A DNA stretch of 64,000 nucleotides from JABJPM01 sp964344655 (GTDB lineage Archaea > Nanobdellota > Nanobdellia > SCGC-AAA011-G17 > PNOQ01), in the NCBI GenBank assembly GCA_964344655.1, contig CAYFOF010000002.1, forward strand, positions 114,901-178,900, read 5' to 3'. The notes under the pieces are model-generated. The model searched no databases, had not been told where the DNA came from, and saw only the letters and a list, made by a program, of their open reading frames with translations. Of this stretch, positions 1 through 8,576 are shown in pieces; the first letter of the stretch is position 1; each line of letters begins with the position of its first letter. The translations under genes and the position numbers were made by a program.

Positions 1-598
1 CTTTTTCAGTTATAGTAAATATATCAATACCATCTCCAGTAGGCATATCTCTTTGAATTGCTGAATTAATTGCTTTTTTTGCCAATTCAATACCTTCTTT
101 GACAGTCATATCTTTATTATACAATGTTTCTAAAACCCCATACGCAATAGGAGAACCAGAACCAGTTGAAACAAATTCACCCATTCTACTTAATGATCCA
201 TCCACGCCAATATCATACAAATGGAATCCATGAGAATCTCTTCCACCCAATAAAAATGAAACTATTCCAGGAACCATACTAGGTTTCCTTATATTTTGGT
301 AAAAAATATTCGCCAACATATTGGCAGTTTCTTTCATTGACGGTTTTTTTGCACTTCTAATTGTCTTTAAACTAATTTCAGCTCTTGATAATTTTAATAT
401 TAATTGTGCATCAGAAACTAATCCAGCCATAGTAATCGCTGCATCATCATTTATCTTATGTACTTTATCTGTTTTATTATTTGCAACCAAATAACCAGCA
501 CTTGCTCTCTTATCTGCTGCTAAAACAACACCATCTTTACATACAACACCTACAGTAGTAGTTCCCTTCTTAACCGATTTTTCAATATTCTCGTTCAT
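1..598 (-). CDS. psmB: Proteasome beta subunit, C-terminus cut by window edge
   Basis: Catalytic beta subunit of the archaeal 20S proteasome, which degrades unfolded proteins inside the cell. The reverse strand reads about 199 codons from an ATG at 598 and runs off the left edge without a stop. A 12-residue propeptide ends in KKG and is followed by TTTVG, so Thr13 is the expected N-terminal nucleophile after self-cleavage. Next comes GVVLAADKRASAG, with the conserved Asp and Lys of the active site, and later SGSPIAYGVLE near the right place for the family. A TATA box (about 627-639) lies some 30 nt upstream, with a purine-rich GAGAGG before the ATG. Its partner psmA is far away at 62450-63169, so the two subunits are not in one operon. 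The identification is firm; only the last few residues are missing. Confidence 0.95.
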   Translation of the reverse strand, partial: MNENIEKSVKKGTTTVGVVCKDGVVLAADKRASAGYLVANNKTDKVHKINDDAAITMAGLVSDAQLILKLSRAEISLKTIRSAKKPSMKETANMLANIFYQNIRKPSMVPGIVSFLLGGRDSHGFHLYDIGVDGSLSRMGEFVSTGSGSPIAYGVLETLYNKDMTVKEGIELAKKAINSAIQRDMPTGDGIDIFTITEK

Positions 599-642
599 TT
601 AAATTAACCTCTCAGAATGAGTTATAGTTATATAAAAATAAC

Positions 643-1713
643 TTATTTATAAGCTTTTCTAAAAAAAGGAAATATACTAATTAGAGGAGCCATAGCAGGC
701 AATCTTATATTTCTTTTTCCCGGTTTAACTCTCTTTTCAGAAGAAGGCATTTCCTCATCTGGCGTCGGAACATACACTAATCCAGGACCAATAACAAACT
801 CATCAAAAACAGTTCCATCTGGATATCTTCCTTGTATTGTTAAAGAAGTTTCATCCCCAGTTATTGTAACATAATTATAAGTTGCTTCAGAATACTGTCT
901 TGTCGCAAACGGATAATGATGATGTAAATCTAATCTATGTGGCACTCCACCAGATCCCCCAGTATTCAAATAATGAATCCCATTAATATAAAATCTCTCA
1001 TAAGCATGTATATGTCCGCCAAAAACAATATCTACTTCATGATCTATAAAGTATTGATCAAAATCTCTAACCCATATAGCGGCTCCACGACTTCCAGAAG
1101 TATATCCTGGTCTGTGCAACATAACAAATTTATATGTTTTACCTGAAAATTGATTTAATGTAGCATTCAGCCAATCTTTTTGTTCTTGTAATCCTGCAAC
1201 ATTAGCATCAGCGGAATCAGAATCCGCATCTAACACAATAAAAATATAATCATCTTCTTCAATATAATAATATTCCATATTTCCTAGTTTATCTGGTAAA
1301 TGTGGGAAATATTGCATATAATGTTCAACACCAATAGCAGCATCATGATTTCCAATCGTAGGATAATAAGGATAATTCTTTACTAAAACACCCGCAATTT
1401 CATGGAAAATGTTCCAATTATCTGGTCCACCCCATTGACCATGAACAACATCTCCAGTATTAATAATCATATCTGGTTGATATTCTAAAATTCTTTCAAC
1501 AATTTCGGTATGAATTGGTTTTGCAGGCTCATATCCTGCATGTGTATCACCATGCACAACAAAATGTATTCTACCATCAACAACATAAGGAGTAGGAGTA
1601 ATTCTTATTGGATCTCTAATATTTAGTTCTCCAATATCAATTCCTTCATAAGATTGAACTAAACTAATTCCAAAAATCAATACAATTACCCCATATAATA
1701 AATGTCTATTCAT
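643..1713 (-). CDS. Secreted calcineurin-like metallophosphoesterase (purple acid phosphatase type)
   Basis: Predicted exported two-metal phosphoesterase. A hydrophobic stretch at residues 4-22 forms a signal peptide or anchor. All family motifs are visible: HGDTHAG (about 54), NTGDVV (about 86), IGNHD (about 121), MLHRPGY (about 199) and FGGHIHAYER (about 233-241). The order and spacing match purple acid phosphatase-like enzymes, which act on phosphate monoesters outside the cell. The substrate cannot be told from sequence. The C-terminus ends in a basic and hydrophobic stretch. The ATG has a TATA box (TTTATAAA near 1735) 22 nt upstream, so it is probably leaderless and transcribed alone. 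It lies next to three cysteine-rich surface genes, consistent with a cell-surface role. Confidence 0.85.
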   Translation of the reverse strand: MNRHLLYGVIVLIFGISLVQSYEGIDIGELNIRDPIRITPTPYVVDGRIHFVVHGDTHAGYEPAKPIHTEIVERILEYQPDMIINTGDVVHGQWGGPDNWNIFHEIAGVLVKNYPYYPTIGNHDAAIGVEHYMQYFPHLPDKLGNMEYYYIEEDDYIFIVLDADSDSADANVAGLQEQKDWLNATLNQFSGKTYKFVMLHRPGYTSGSRGAAIWVRDFDQYFIDHEVDIVFGGHIHAYERFYINGIHYLNTGGSGGVPHRLDLHHHYPFATRQYSEATYNYVTITGDETSLTIQGRYPDGTVFDEFVIGPGLVYVPTPDEEMPSSEKRVKPGKRNIRLPAMAPLISIFPFFRKAYK

Positions 1714-1727
1714 AATATTATTGAATT

Positions 1728-1852
1728 TAATCTATTTATAAAACTTACTTCTTTCTGTAAATTCTTCCATGAACATAAAAAGAAATCCCAACAACAAGTA
1801 TTGTCAATCCAAAAACAACCCAAACTCCACCCATTGCATAACTAGGAGATAA
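1728..1852 (-). repeat. 125-bp tract identical to 4066-4190
   Basis: Position-by-position comparison gives an unbroken identity of 125 bases between 1728-1852 and 4066-4190. It covers the C-terminal membrane helix codons, the stop codon and about 17 bases beyond it, including the promoter TATA of the next gene. The rest of the two genes is clearly diverged, so the tract points to recent gene conversion or recombination. Confidence 0.95.
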
Positions 1853-2743
1853 CAATATTTTTTCAACCCCTTGGTATTCATTTATTTGGGCAGCAGATTT
1901 TTGCACTCCATTCTCTTCGCTTTCATCAATTACAAACTGTTCAACCCCAATTATAGATGTACTTTCCTGAACAATATCATTTACATCATTGTCAGAAGAA
2001 TCTCCAGAAGTTCCACTATAATCTGGAACACAACAAATTAACCCATGTCCATAACTAGTTTCACACTTTCTGTCATATCCAATATCACCATAATGAGAAT
2101 ATCCACTCAAACAACTATCAGTACAAACCCCGTTTACACTTGCACAATTATCTTGTACAGTAGCTCCACTGGGACTATCATCTGCATAATTTTCACACCC
2201 ACTAGTGTCATAAGCACAATTACTATTACAACTTATACTTCCAGTATCATGACCAAAATCACTACAACTTTTACTAATTGCAGAACCATCACATTCTTCT
2301 CCAGAATCTACTACACCATTCCCACATAATTCTTCAACACATTCGTTACTCTCACAAGTACTTCCCGCATCACAACCACAATCATCACAACAATTGCTTG
2401 AATCTTCATCTCCTTCACACAAACCATCTCCACAAGTTGCACTCTCACAAGCACCCAAACCCGTAGCTCCACCCTCTTCATTACAATGTGGAGTATCACC
2501 AGGACAGCCACAAATAGTACACGCAGAAACTAAAGTACAAACACCAGCATCTTCTTCGCAATAAATTGGTTCATTCCCATCAACACAAGAGTTTGCTGGA
2601 GTACCATCTCCACACTCAGTACACCCATCGCCACCATCTATTGCACCACCAGCCTTACCAGTAAATACATTTCCAAAATTAGTAAACATCAATACACTAA
2701 CTAAAAACAAAGATACTAAAATAAACACATCTCTTTCTTTCAT
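1745..2743 (-). CDS. Cysteine-rich membrane-anchored surface protein (paralogue 1)
   Basis: No enzyme family recognised. The 332-residue protein has an N-terminal membrane segment (about 6-25), then a VFTGKAGG motif, then a long cysteine-rich ectodomain, and a C-terminal membrane helix (about 300-325) ending in the basic tail GRIYRKK. The ectodomain carries repeats of the form CGNG-x-GE-CDG...C...G-x-SC...C...DTSGC and a CGDGLCEGDEDSSNC block, which resemble disulfide-knotted modules of many DPANN surface proteins. Residues before the last helix contain HYGDIGYDRKCETSYG, closely matched in the paralogue at 4083-5240. The final 105 coding bases plus the downstream stretch are identical at the DNA level to that paralogue. 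A TATA box near 2761-2772 is about 20 nt upstream of the ATG. Function (adhesion or cell-surface scaffold) is inferred only. Confidence 0.75.
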   Translation of the reverse strand: MKERDVFILVSLFLVSVLMFTNFGNVFTGKAGGAIDGGDGCTECGDGTPANSCVDGNEPIYCEEDAGVCTLVSACTICGCPGDTPHCNEEGGATGLGACESATCGDGLCEGDEDSSNCCDDCGCDAGSTCESNECVEELCGNGVVDSGEECDGSAISKSCSDFGHDTGSISCNSNCAYDTSGCENYADDSPSGATVQDNCASVNGVCTDSCLSGYSHYGDIGYDRKCETSYGHGLICCVPDYSGTSGDSSDNDVNDIVQESTSIIGVEQFVIDESEENGVQKSAAQINEYQGVEKILLSPSYAMGGVWVVFGLTILVVGISFYVHGRIYRKK

Positions 2744-2774
2744 AAAGATAAAATGAGCTTTTTATTTATAAAGT

Positions 2775-4049
2775 TTACTTTCTATTTTTAAAGTCTCTAA
2801 CAACATAAGTAAACATAAACACTAAACATCCAAAAATAACACCCACAAAAACTAAAAATTCTTCTAAACTATATTCTTCAACTTCTGTTCTAGGTGAAAA
2901 TGATGGGATTTCAAAATAAACTTCTTTTGAACCTTCTATTTCATTTTTCATTAATCCATTAATTGAGGGATCAACATACTCTTCAACATTAATATTAAAT
3001 GTACTTAATCTTATGTCAGATGCAGTAACAATAATATCGATAACTCCATCCCCGTCTAAATCAATCTCCCTAGGAATTCCATCATACAATCTAACATTTA
3101 TCGGATCAGAATAAATAATTACATCCACATACCCTCTTGAACCAGAAACACTATCTATTTCTATTCTATGTTCTTCCATTTGATTACTATCTGAATTTTG
3201 AGTTATATCAAAAGTTATTTCATCATTCCTTCTCAAACCATCCCAATTAAAAGAACTATAACTAGTTTGTATTTGATCATTAATCTCCACTTCATTCTCT
3301 ACGATAACAGCATCATCTGCGCTATAAGACTCGCCAGACGGCCCAGAACTAATTTTAGAACACTGTCCATCACTTTGACAAGAAAATTCAGAACCACAAG
3401 GACAACTTGCACAATCATTAACCAAATTTCCATCAGCATCACAATATTGAGGAGCATTTCCTGCCACACAATTACTTACTCCAGTTCCATCTGAACAAGT
3501 ACTTGGAGCCGGAGCAACACAACCACCAGAACCTAAAACAACTTCACAAATTAAACCTGCAGAACATGCTGGAGCCCCAGTTATATTTTCACAATCTGCT
3601 GGACAACCATTACAAGTTTCTTCTCCAGCATCACAAGTTCCATCACCACAATATCCAGTACAAGAAGAATTATCAAATTCACAAGAAGAACAAGCTAAAG
3701 TTCCACCATAAAAACCAACATCAGTACAATCATTTCCCCCCAATAAAGCACCATCACACGATTCACCCGGATCTAACAAAGAATCTCCACAATAATTTAA
3801 AGTCCTACAACAAACTCCTGGAGCTACACAAGTTCCACCAGCAGCATACAATTCAGTCTGACCAACACAATTATTATCTATACAAGTTTCCCAAGCAGCA
3901 TCTTCACACGTGGCTCCTCCGCCACCCGCCATTCCTGTATATCCATCATATTTTTCTGAAATTGATAAAAATACAAAACTACTAACAACAATAAAACCAA
4001 TCAAATAAAATACAAAATATCTACTCATAAAGAAATTATCCCTCTTCAT
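2775..4049 (-). CDS. Cysteine-rich membrane-anchored surface protein (paralogue 2)
   Basis: Unknown function; same architecture as its neighbours on both sides. An N-terminal hydrophobic segment is followed by YTGMAGGGG, then cysteine-rich repeats (CGDSLLDPGESCDG, CGDGTCDAGEETCNGC, CSDGTGVSNCVAGNAPQYC), then a cysteine-free beta-rich region of about 150 residues ending with RTEVEEYSLEEF, then a C-terminal membrane helix and a short basic tail DFKNRK. An in-frame ATG also exists at 4061, but the TATA box (about 4071-4078) would then sit only 10 nt upstream. From the ATG at 4049 the gap is 22 nt, as for the neighbouring genes, so I use 4049. The cysteine block with GAPACSAGLICEVVLGSGGC is repeated nearly intact in the gene at 4083-5240. 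Confidence 0.72.
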   Translation of the reverse strand: MKRDNFFMSRYFVFYLIGFIVVSSFVFLSISEKYDGYTGMAGGGGATCEDAAWETCIDNNCVGQTELYAAGGTCVAPGVCCRTLNYCGDSLLDPGESCDGALLGGNDCTDVGFYGGTLACSSCEFDNSSCTGYCGDGTCDAGEETCNGCPADCENITGAPACSAGLICEVVLGSGGCVAPAPSTCSDGTGVSNCVAGNAPQYCDADGNLVNDCASCPCGSEFSCQSDGQCSKISSGPSGESYSADDAVIVENEVEINDQIQTSYSSFNWDGLRRNDEITFDITQNSDSNQMEEHRIEIDSVSGSRGYVDVIIYSDPINVRLYDGIPREIDLDGDGVIDIIVTASDIRLSTFNINVEEYVDPSINGLMKNEIEGSKEVYFEIPSFSPRTEVEEYSLEEFLVFVGVIFGCLVFMFTYVVRDFKNRK

Positions 4050-4065
4050 GTGATAAATCATAGCA

Positions 4066-4190
4066 TAATCTATTTATAAAACTTACTTCTTTCTGTAAAT
4101 TCTTCCATGAACATAAAAAGAAATCCCAACAACAAGTATTGTCAATCCAAAAACAACCCAAACTCCACCCATTGCATAACTAGGAGATAA
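4066..4190 (-). repeat. 125-bp tract identical to 1728-1852
   Basis: Second copy of the identical tract. It codes for the last 35 residues of the 4083-5240 protein and extends through its stop codon into the TATA box of the gene that ends at 2775. Confidence 0.95.
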
Positions 4191-5240
4191 TAAAATTCCT
4201 TGAAAACCTTTTTGCACATCTGGATTTATTGGAGAAGTTTGTATATTTTCTTCATCAATAACATAATCTTCAACACTTCTTACACTTCCACTAATTCCTT
4301 CACTCTCTTCATTAGTTGATGAGCTTTCTTCACCAGGAACACTATAGCTTGGAACACAACAAATTAATCCAGTTCCATAACTCATTTCACACTTCCTATC
4401 AAAATTTATATCCCCATAATGAACAAAACCATTAGCACATTCATCAGAACATACTCCATTAACATCTACACAAGTTACCGGATTAGATACAATGATAGAA
4501 TCTTCATCATCGTTTGTTGTTTCTTCCTCAACTGCATTACTACATCCACTAGTATCAAAAGATAAACAATCTGAATTACAACTTAAACTTCCTGATAAAA
4601 AACCTTGAGTTACGCATGTTTTTGAATTTAAATCACTCCCATCACAGACTTCTGTTCCATCAATTACATTATTTCCACAAGCAGAGGGAGCTTCAACAAC
4701 TGAACAAGTTCCAGAGCCCAAAATCACTTCACATATTTGATTAGAAGCACAAGCCGGAGCACCAGTCACACCCTCACAATCACTAGGACATGAAGAACAA
4801 GTTTCATCAGCATCACAAGTTCCATCACCACAAGAAGAACCTTCTACCGAAGCTAATTGGCAATTACTATCACAATAGCTACAAGACAATCCGGGACTAG
4901 GAGTACAAACTTCTCCATTATTTTCTCCACTATCGCATTCTTCGCCCGCATCTACATTTCCATCCCCACAATAAGAAATCTCTTCACAACAAATATCTGG
5001 AGCTATACAAGTTCCCGAAGCAGGCTGTTGATTTGCTTGACTACAAGTAGGATCACAAAAAGCAGGAGCATCACAACTAGTTCCTGCCATCCCAGTAATT
5101 AATCTAAAATCATACACTAAATATCCAACAACATTACTTAAATCATAATTAATTTCATCTAAAGAAAATGAAGAAACATATGGACTAATAAACAAAATAG
5201 AGGCAAAAACAACCAAAACCAAAAATATCTGTCCTTTCAC
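4083..5240 (-). CDS. Cysteine-rich membrane-anchored surface protein (paralogue 3)
   Basis: 385 residues: signal/anchor helix (about 4-24), LITGMAGTSC motif (about 48-57), cysteine-rich repeats, a Ser/Glu-rich spacer, and a C-terminal helix identical to paralogue 1. Repeats include CGDGNVDAGEECDSGE, CGDGTCDADETCSSC and CGNNVIDGTEVCDGSD, each followed by spaced cysteines. No catalytic motif is visible; a structural or adhesive role is inference. The start codon is GTG, supported by a clear Shine-Dalgarno GGTGAT about 9 nt before it. Its TATA box (about 5276-5285) is 36 nt upstream, farther than in the leaderless neighbours, so this is one of the few genes here with a real 5' UTR and ribosome binding site. 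Confidence 0.75.
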   Translation of the reverse strand: MKGQIFLVLVVFASILFISPYVSSFSLDEINYDLSNVVGYLVYDFRLITGMAGTSCDAPAFCDPTCSQANQQPASGTCIAPDICCEEISYCGDGNVDAGEECDSGENNGEVCTPSPGLSCSYCDSNCQLASVEGSSCGDGTCDADETCSSCPSDCEGVTGAPACASNQICEVILGSGTCSVVEAPSACGNNVIDGTEVCDGSDLNSKTCVTQGFLSGSLSCNSDCLSFDTSGCSNAVEEETTNDDEDSIIVSNPVTCVDVNGVCSDECANGFVHYGDINFDRKCEMSYGTGLICCVPSYSVPGEESSSTNEESEGISGSVRSVEDYVIDEENIQTSPINPDVQKGFQGILLSPSYAMGGVWVVFGLTILVVGISFYVHGRIYRKK

Positions 5241-5289
5241 TTAATATCACCTACTAACTAAAATATGTATTTTATTTTTATAAATGTTT

Positions 5290-7089
5290 TCATCTACCAG
5301 ATGAAGGAATCATAAACACATTCGGATAAGAAATTCCTCTTTTATCATTACATGCCCCATTACTACAACCATAAGGGCAAGAATAATCAGCATAAACAAT
5401 ATCATTCTCGCTACAAGAATATTGTCTTAAGGAAGTCCTTCCAATACATTCATCTTCTTCACTTCCAAAAATCCCATTATAATTAGAAACAAATCCTTTT
5501 ATTTTTAAGTTATCAAATTCATCACTATCTACACACCCCATAGATTGATAATTAACCTCAACATAATTGGCAGAATCTGTAACTCCATCAAATCTATCAA
5601 CCGCTCTAACCTTAAATAAATAATCTCCCCAATCTAAAACTTCACTATTTGTAACATCATACGCTTCAATAAATTCATCAAAAAATCCATCTACCGCAGA
5701 ACCATTATCCCAATCTCCATCATTAATATTAAATTCTACATTGAAAATTTTATTTATTGAAACATCAGAATAGTATGGATTAGGAGAAACATAAACATCA
5801 GACATTGCATCTCCTAAAATTGAAAAAGACTTTCCACTTTTACCAGCATAAGTATTAGTTACAACAGGCTCAAAATCTACTATATCTAAAATTCCATCAC
5901 TATCACTATCGACCCAACCAATTTGCCCTCTCGCATATTCATCGATTGAATTAGTAGAAAATGGGCCAACAACAGACTTCATAATAGAATCTTCGCTCAA
6001 AATACACCCATTTATGCAATTTTGATTTTGATAATTTAAATATCCTGTAGTATCAGTACAAAGACAAGATCCGTATTGATCTACTGCACCAAAAATATGT
6101 CCAAATTCATGGGCCAAAACAGCATCCATATTAGAGATACCATAAAATTCATTATCATAAGTCATAACAGAATACGGTCCACCCCCATCTAAATTAGCAT
6201 AAGAAAAGGCAAAAAATCCATCTGCAAACTTCCCATCAACATCATTACTTGAATCAACAACAAAAAGCACAAATCCCCAATCTGTATCTTTCAAAGATTT
6301 TTGATCATTTACTAAATCATAAATACTATCTACATATCCCCCAGTAAATGGATAACCCATACTTTCCATTGCTTGTACAATCCAATAATCAATATGGTTA
6401 GATTCAATTGGCTCATTAACAACACTCACTTGATCATTCCAATCATAAACAAAAGTTAAATGAGCATCAGGATTATTAGAACTCCACCAATCTAAACCAT
6501 TCATAACTTCAGCATGAACTTCAGCAATTTCTGCACCAGTCCAATCTTCTGAACCACCAACACTTTCAGGCAAAATAACAGAAACACTAACATCTCCAAT
6601 CATATATAAACTAGTATCTGTAGCTAAAGCGCCTTGAGGCAAAGCTTTTTCAGCATTGTATTTTTCTTTAGTAAAATCTCCAATAAGCGGATCATCTTTA
6701 AACGAAACAACATCATTCATAATTGGTTCTAAACTATCATCAAAAACTCTTTCAGAAATAGGCAATTCCTTCCATTCTAAATTTTTTTCCCAAGCGTAAT
6801 AAATATTTTCTAAACCTTTTGGAGCATTATCTCCAGAATAATAAACTTTAGAAGTTTTATACGTAGAAGGTATTTTTCCAATCAAAACTTTATCTTCAAA
6901 AAATATATGATTAATTTTTCCACCAGAAGCTTCAATTTCGTTTCTTGCTTGATTAATATCTTTAGCAACAACAAAACCATCAACCAATTTTACTGGCGCT
7001 TTATCAATTTGAGCAGAACATCCAGACAAAGACATAATTACAACTAAAAACATTACAGAAAATATTGTATTTATCTTTGCTTTTAACAT
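5290..7089 (-). CDS. Secreted HExxHxxGxxD zinc metalloprotease, lipoprotein-like
   Basis: A 599-residue predicted extracellular zinc peptidase. The N-terminus (MLKAK, then a hydrophobic run) ends in LSGC at about residue 24, a lipobox-like site that would anchor it by lipidation. The catalytic motif HEFGHIFGAVDQYG (about 324-337) has the extended HExxHxxGxxD zinc site of metzincin-like proteases. Before it lies ATDTSLYMIGDVSVSVILPE, nearly identical to the paralogue at 43017-44534. Past the catalytic domain come a DSDSDGILDIVDFEP calcium-binding-like segment, an Ig-like beta region and a cysteine-rich C-terminus (CIGRTSLRQYSC...CPYGCSNGAC). Substrate unknown; processing of surface proteins or predation-like digestion are both possible. 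A TATA-like TTTAAA lies about 21 nt upstream of the ATG. Confidence 0.8.
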   Translation of the reverse strand: MLKAKINTIFSVMFLVVIMSLSGCSAQIDKAPVKLVDGFVVAKDINQARNEIEASGGKINHIFFEDKVLIGKIPSTYKTSKVYYSGDNAPKGLENIYYAWEKNLEWKELPISERVFDDSLEPIMNDVVSFKDDPLIGDFTKEKYNAEKALPQGALATDTSLYMIGDVSVSVILPESVGGSEDWTGAEIAEVHAEVMNGLDWWSSNNPDAHLTFVYDWNDQVSVVNEPIESNHIDYWIVQAMESMGYPFTGGYVDSIYDLVNDQKSLKDTDWGFVLFVVDSSNDVDGKFADGFFAFSYANLDGGGPYSVMTYDNEFYGISNMDAVLAHEFGHIFGAVDQYGSCLCTDTTGYLNYQNQNCINGCILSEDSIMKSVVGPFSTNSIDEYARGQIGWVDSDSDGILDIVDFEPVVTNTYAGKSGKSFSILGDAMSDVYVSPNPYYSDVSINKIFNVEFNINDGDWDNGSAVDGFFDEFIEAYDVTNSEVLDWGDYLFKVRAVDRFDGVTDSANYVEVNYQSMGCVDSDEFDNLKIKGFVSNYNGIFGSEEDECIGRTSLRQYSCSENDIVYADYSCPYGCSNGACNDKRGISYPNVFMIPSSGR

Positions 7090-7123
7090 AAAAAAATAAA
7101 ATAATAAAAGTTTAAATAATTAA

Positions 7124-7391
7124 CTAAAAAAGATGTAGAACCCTACTGGGCCTACAAATTCTTTTTTGAATTTCTTCAGAAGCTCGTTCATTATCTAATA
7201 CTTCATCTAACCTTCTCTCATCGGTAAAAAGATATAAACCATACCTCTCAGAATAAACAACTCTCTCAACTTTAGGAAAGCCAACGCCACGCAGAAATCT
7301 TATTTATTTTATAGTATACAGTATCTCTATAAAGTTTATTACTGTATCCTTCATTCTCTAAGTCTTGTTTTAATGTTTTTGTTTCTGCCAT
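7124..7391 (-). pseudogene. Small hypothetical gene broken by one frameshift
   Basis: Between the protease and the next gene the reverse strand holds one small coding region split over two frames. Frame 1 starts at the ATG at 7391 (MAETKTLKQDLENEGYSN...) and stays open to about 7275. Frame 2 is open from about 7303 down to a TAG at 7124 and reads (..RFLRGVGFPKVERVVYSER...RVLHLF). Joined near 7290-7305 they give about 88 residues. The change needs one extra base or two missing bases. A TATA-like TTTAAA (about 7412-7420) sits 21 nt before the ATG, as for real genes here. The product is not recognised. It may be a true pseudogene or a sequencing error. Confidence 0.5.
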
Positions 7392-7453
7392 AACTATAGG
7401 TATTTAAATAACATTTAAAAATACTTGTATTAAAAACTTAATCAAAACGAAAA

Positions 7454-7690
7454 TTATCTATCCAAAACTTTTCTAACTTCTTTTTCTAATCCTTCCACAT
7501 CAAAATCTAAATGTTCTTGTACTTCTAAAGGAATTGTATCATTAAATTTAGGAAGATATTCCTCTAAAATAATTCTTGCCAAAGAACCTTTATATGGCGG
7601 AGTTCCATTCTTACGAAATTCTTTAGCTGCATGGAGAAGATCACCATAAGCTTTGAACATTTTTCCAAGTTGATTATAAGATACTTCCAT
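7454..7690 (-). CDS. Small hypothetical protein, 78 aa
   Basis: Not recognised. A short soluble protein, charged and probably all-helical, starting MEVSYNQLGKMFKAYGDLLH and ending with the basic helix EKEVRKVLDR. No cysteines, membrane helix or signal peptide. A TATA-like TTAAAAAC element lies about 20 nt upstream of the ATG, so it is likely transcribed on its own and leaderless. It sits in a patch of small accessory genes (broken gene at 7124-7391, toxin-antitoxin-like pair at 7744-8482), so a mobile or accessory origin is plausible but not shown. Confidence 0.55.
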   Translation of the reverse strand: MEVSYNQLGKMFKAYGDLLHAAKEFRKNGTPPYKGSLARIILEEYLPKFNDTIPLEVQEHLDFDVEGLEKEVRKVLDR

Positions 7691-7743
7691 CTAATTTTGG
7701 GAATAAAGCAACACTTAAAAACTTACTTAAAAGGAAAAAATAA

Positions 7744-7935
7744 TCAACTTTCTTTTTTTATTTCCAAATACTCTTCTTTAGAAATATTAGAAGAAATTAA
7801 ACCAGAATTAATTAAAATATTCTGTTGTCTAGACCAATCTTCATCAGAATTATTTCTAACATATTCTGCCCATTTATCCACAAACGCTAGTCTTTCCTCA
7901 TTATTTTTTGAAATATCCATCCAAAACATCTCCAT
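7744..7935 (-). CDS. Small partner protein of the nucleotidyltransferase (antitoxin-like)
   Basis: A 63-residue protein with the segment FVDKWAEYVRNNSDEDWSRQ and then NILINSGL, a pattern I recall from small archaeal proteins encoded next to nucleotidyltransferases; the function is not established. Its 5' end overlaps the 3' end of the gene at 7901-8482. The first ATG (7935) gives a 35-nt overlap; the internal ATG at 7920 (MDISKNN) gives a 20-nt overlap. Either way translation is coupled. With its partner it may form a toxin-antitoxin pair in which this is the second, smaller component. That role is inferred from gene order and size. Confidence 0.6.
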   Translation of the reverse strand: MEMFWMDISKNNEERLAFVDKWAEYVRNNSDEDWSRQQNILINSGLISSNISKEEYLEIKKES

Positions 7936-8482
7936 AATTTTTAATCAAATTCTCATCCAAATGACCCTTAGCAACATTTCGTATATGTCTTGCATCTTCA
8001 ATATCCTTTTGAGATTTTAAAACTTTTTCCTTAAAAACAATTTGTAATTCTAAATTAGATATAATAATTTCCTCATCCCTTAATTTAACATTAACACAAT
8101 TATCAAAAGCTAAATTATCAAAATTTGATTTAACAAACTTAAATTCTATATTAGGAATAACATTACCAACTTTTGCAAACCTTATCGCAGAATGATTTAA
8201 AACATGATCATAAATATCTTCCGTATCCTCAGTATTCAAACAATAAAAATCATTTTCTTCCAAGTCTTCTATAAATTTTTTAAAAACTTTAAGATCCATT
8301 TTAGGAACAAATAAATCTATATCCTCACTCATCCTAGATCTCCCCAATAAAATAGAGACATAACCACTAATAATCACATATTTTGTATATTTTTGTAAAA
8401 TTTTAGTAAACTCTATAGCAAATTTATCCAACTCAGATAACTCCCTATCTATTTTTATTAGATTTTTAGACATAAATTCCAT
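7901..8482 (-). CDS. Nucleotidyltransferase-fold protein (AbiEii-like), toxin-like
   Basis: 193 residues with a nucleotidyltransferase core: ISGYVSILLGRSRMSEDIDL (about 37-56) fits the G-x(9-13)-D-x-D pattern of the DNA polymerase beta-like superfamily, with the two metal-binding aspartates in SEDIDLF. Downstream, IPNIEFKFV could hold the third acidic residue. The size and the lysine-rich helical C-terminus (VFKEKVLKSQKDIEDARHI) match AbiEii-type or DUF6036-like proteins. Many of these act as toxins that modify tRNA or proteins, paired with a small partner such as the gene at 7744-7935. A TATA box (about 8504-8511) lies 22 nt before the ATG at 8482; a second ATG is at 8473. Confidence 0.7.
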   Translation of the reverse strand: MEFMSKNLIKIDRELSELDKFAIEFTKILQKYTKYVIISGYVSILLGRSRMSEDIDLFVPKMDLKVFKKFIEDLEENDFYCLNTEDTEDIYDHVLNHSAIRFAKVGNVIPNIEFKFVKSNFDNLAFDNCVNVKLRDEEIIISNLELQIVFKEKVLKSQKDIEDARHIRNVAKGHLDENLIKNYGDVLDGYFKK

Positions 8483-8576
8483 ATAATATTATAAGTTAAT
8501 AGAAATATAAACCTTTCTTTAGTCATTGGCAAGCTGTCAAGCAAACACTTAAAAACCCCACTTTTTGAGAAAAACT

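Noticed and set aside
3503..3985. Plus-strand ORF of 160 codons rich in His, Gln, Asn and Leu
   Set aside because: It is antisense to the cysteine-rich surface gene and arises from its codon bias; there is no promoter or plausible protein fold. Similar shadows at 2045, 3198, 4857, 17746, 19063, 21027, 28482, 48863 and 49791 are left out for the same reason.
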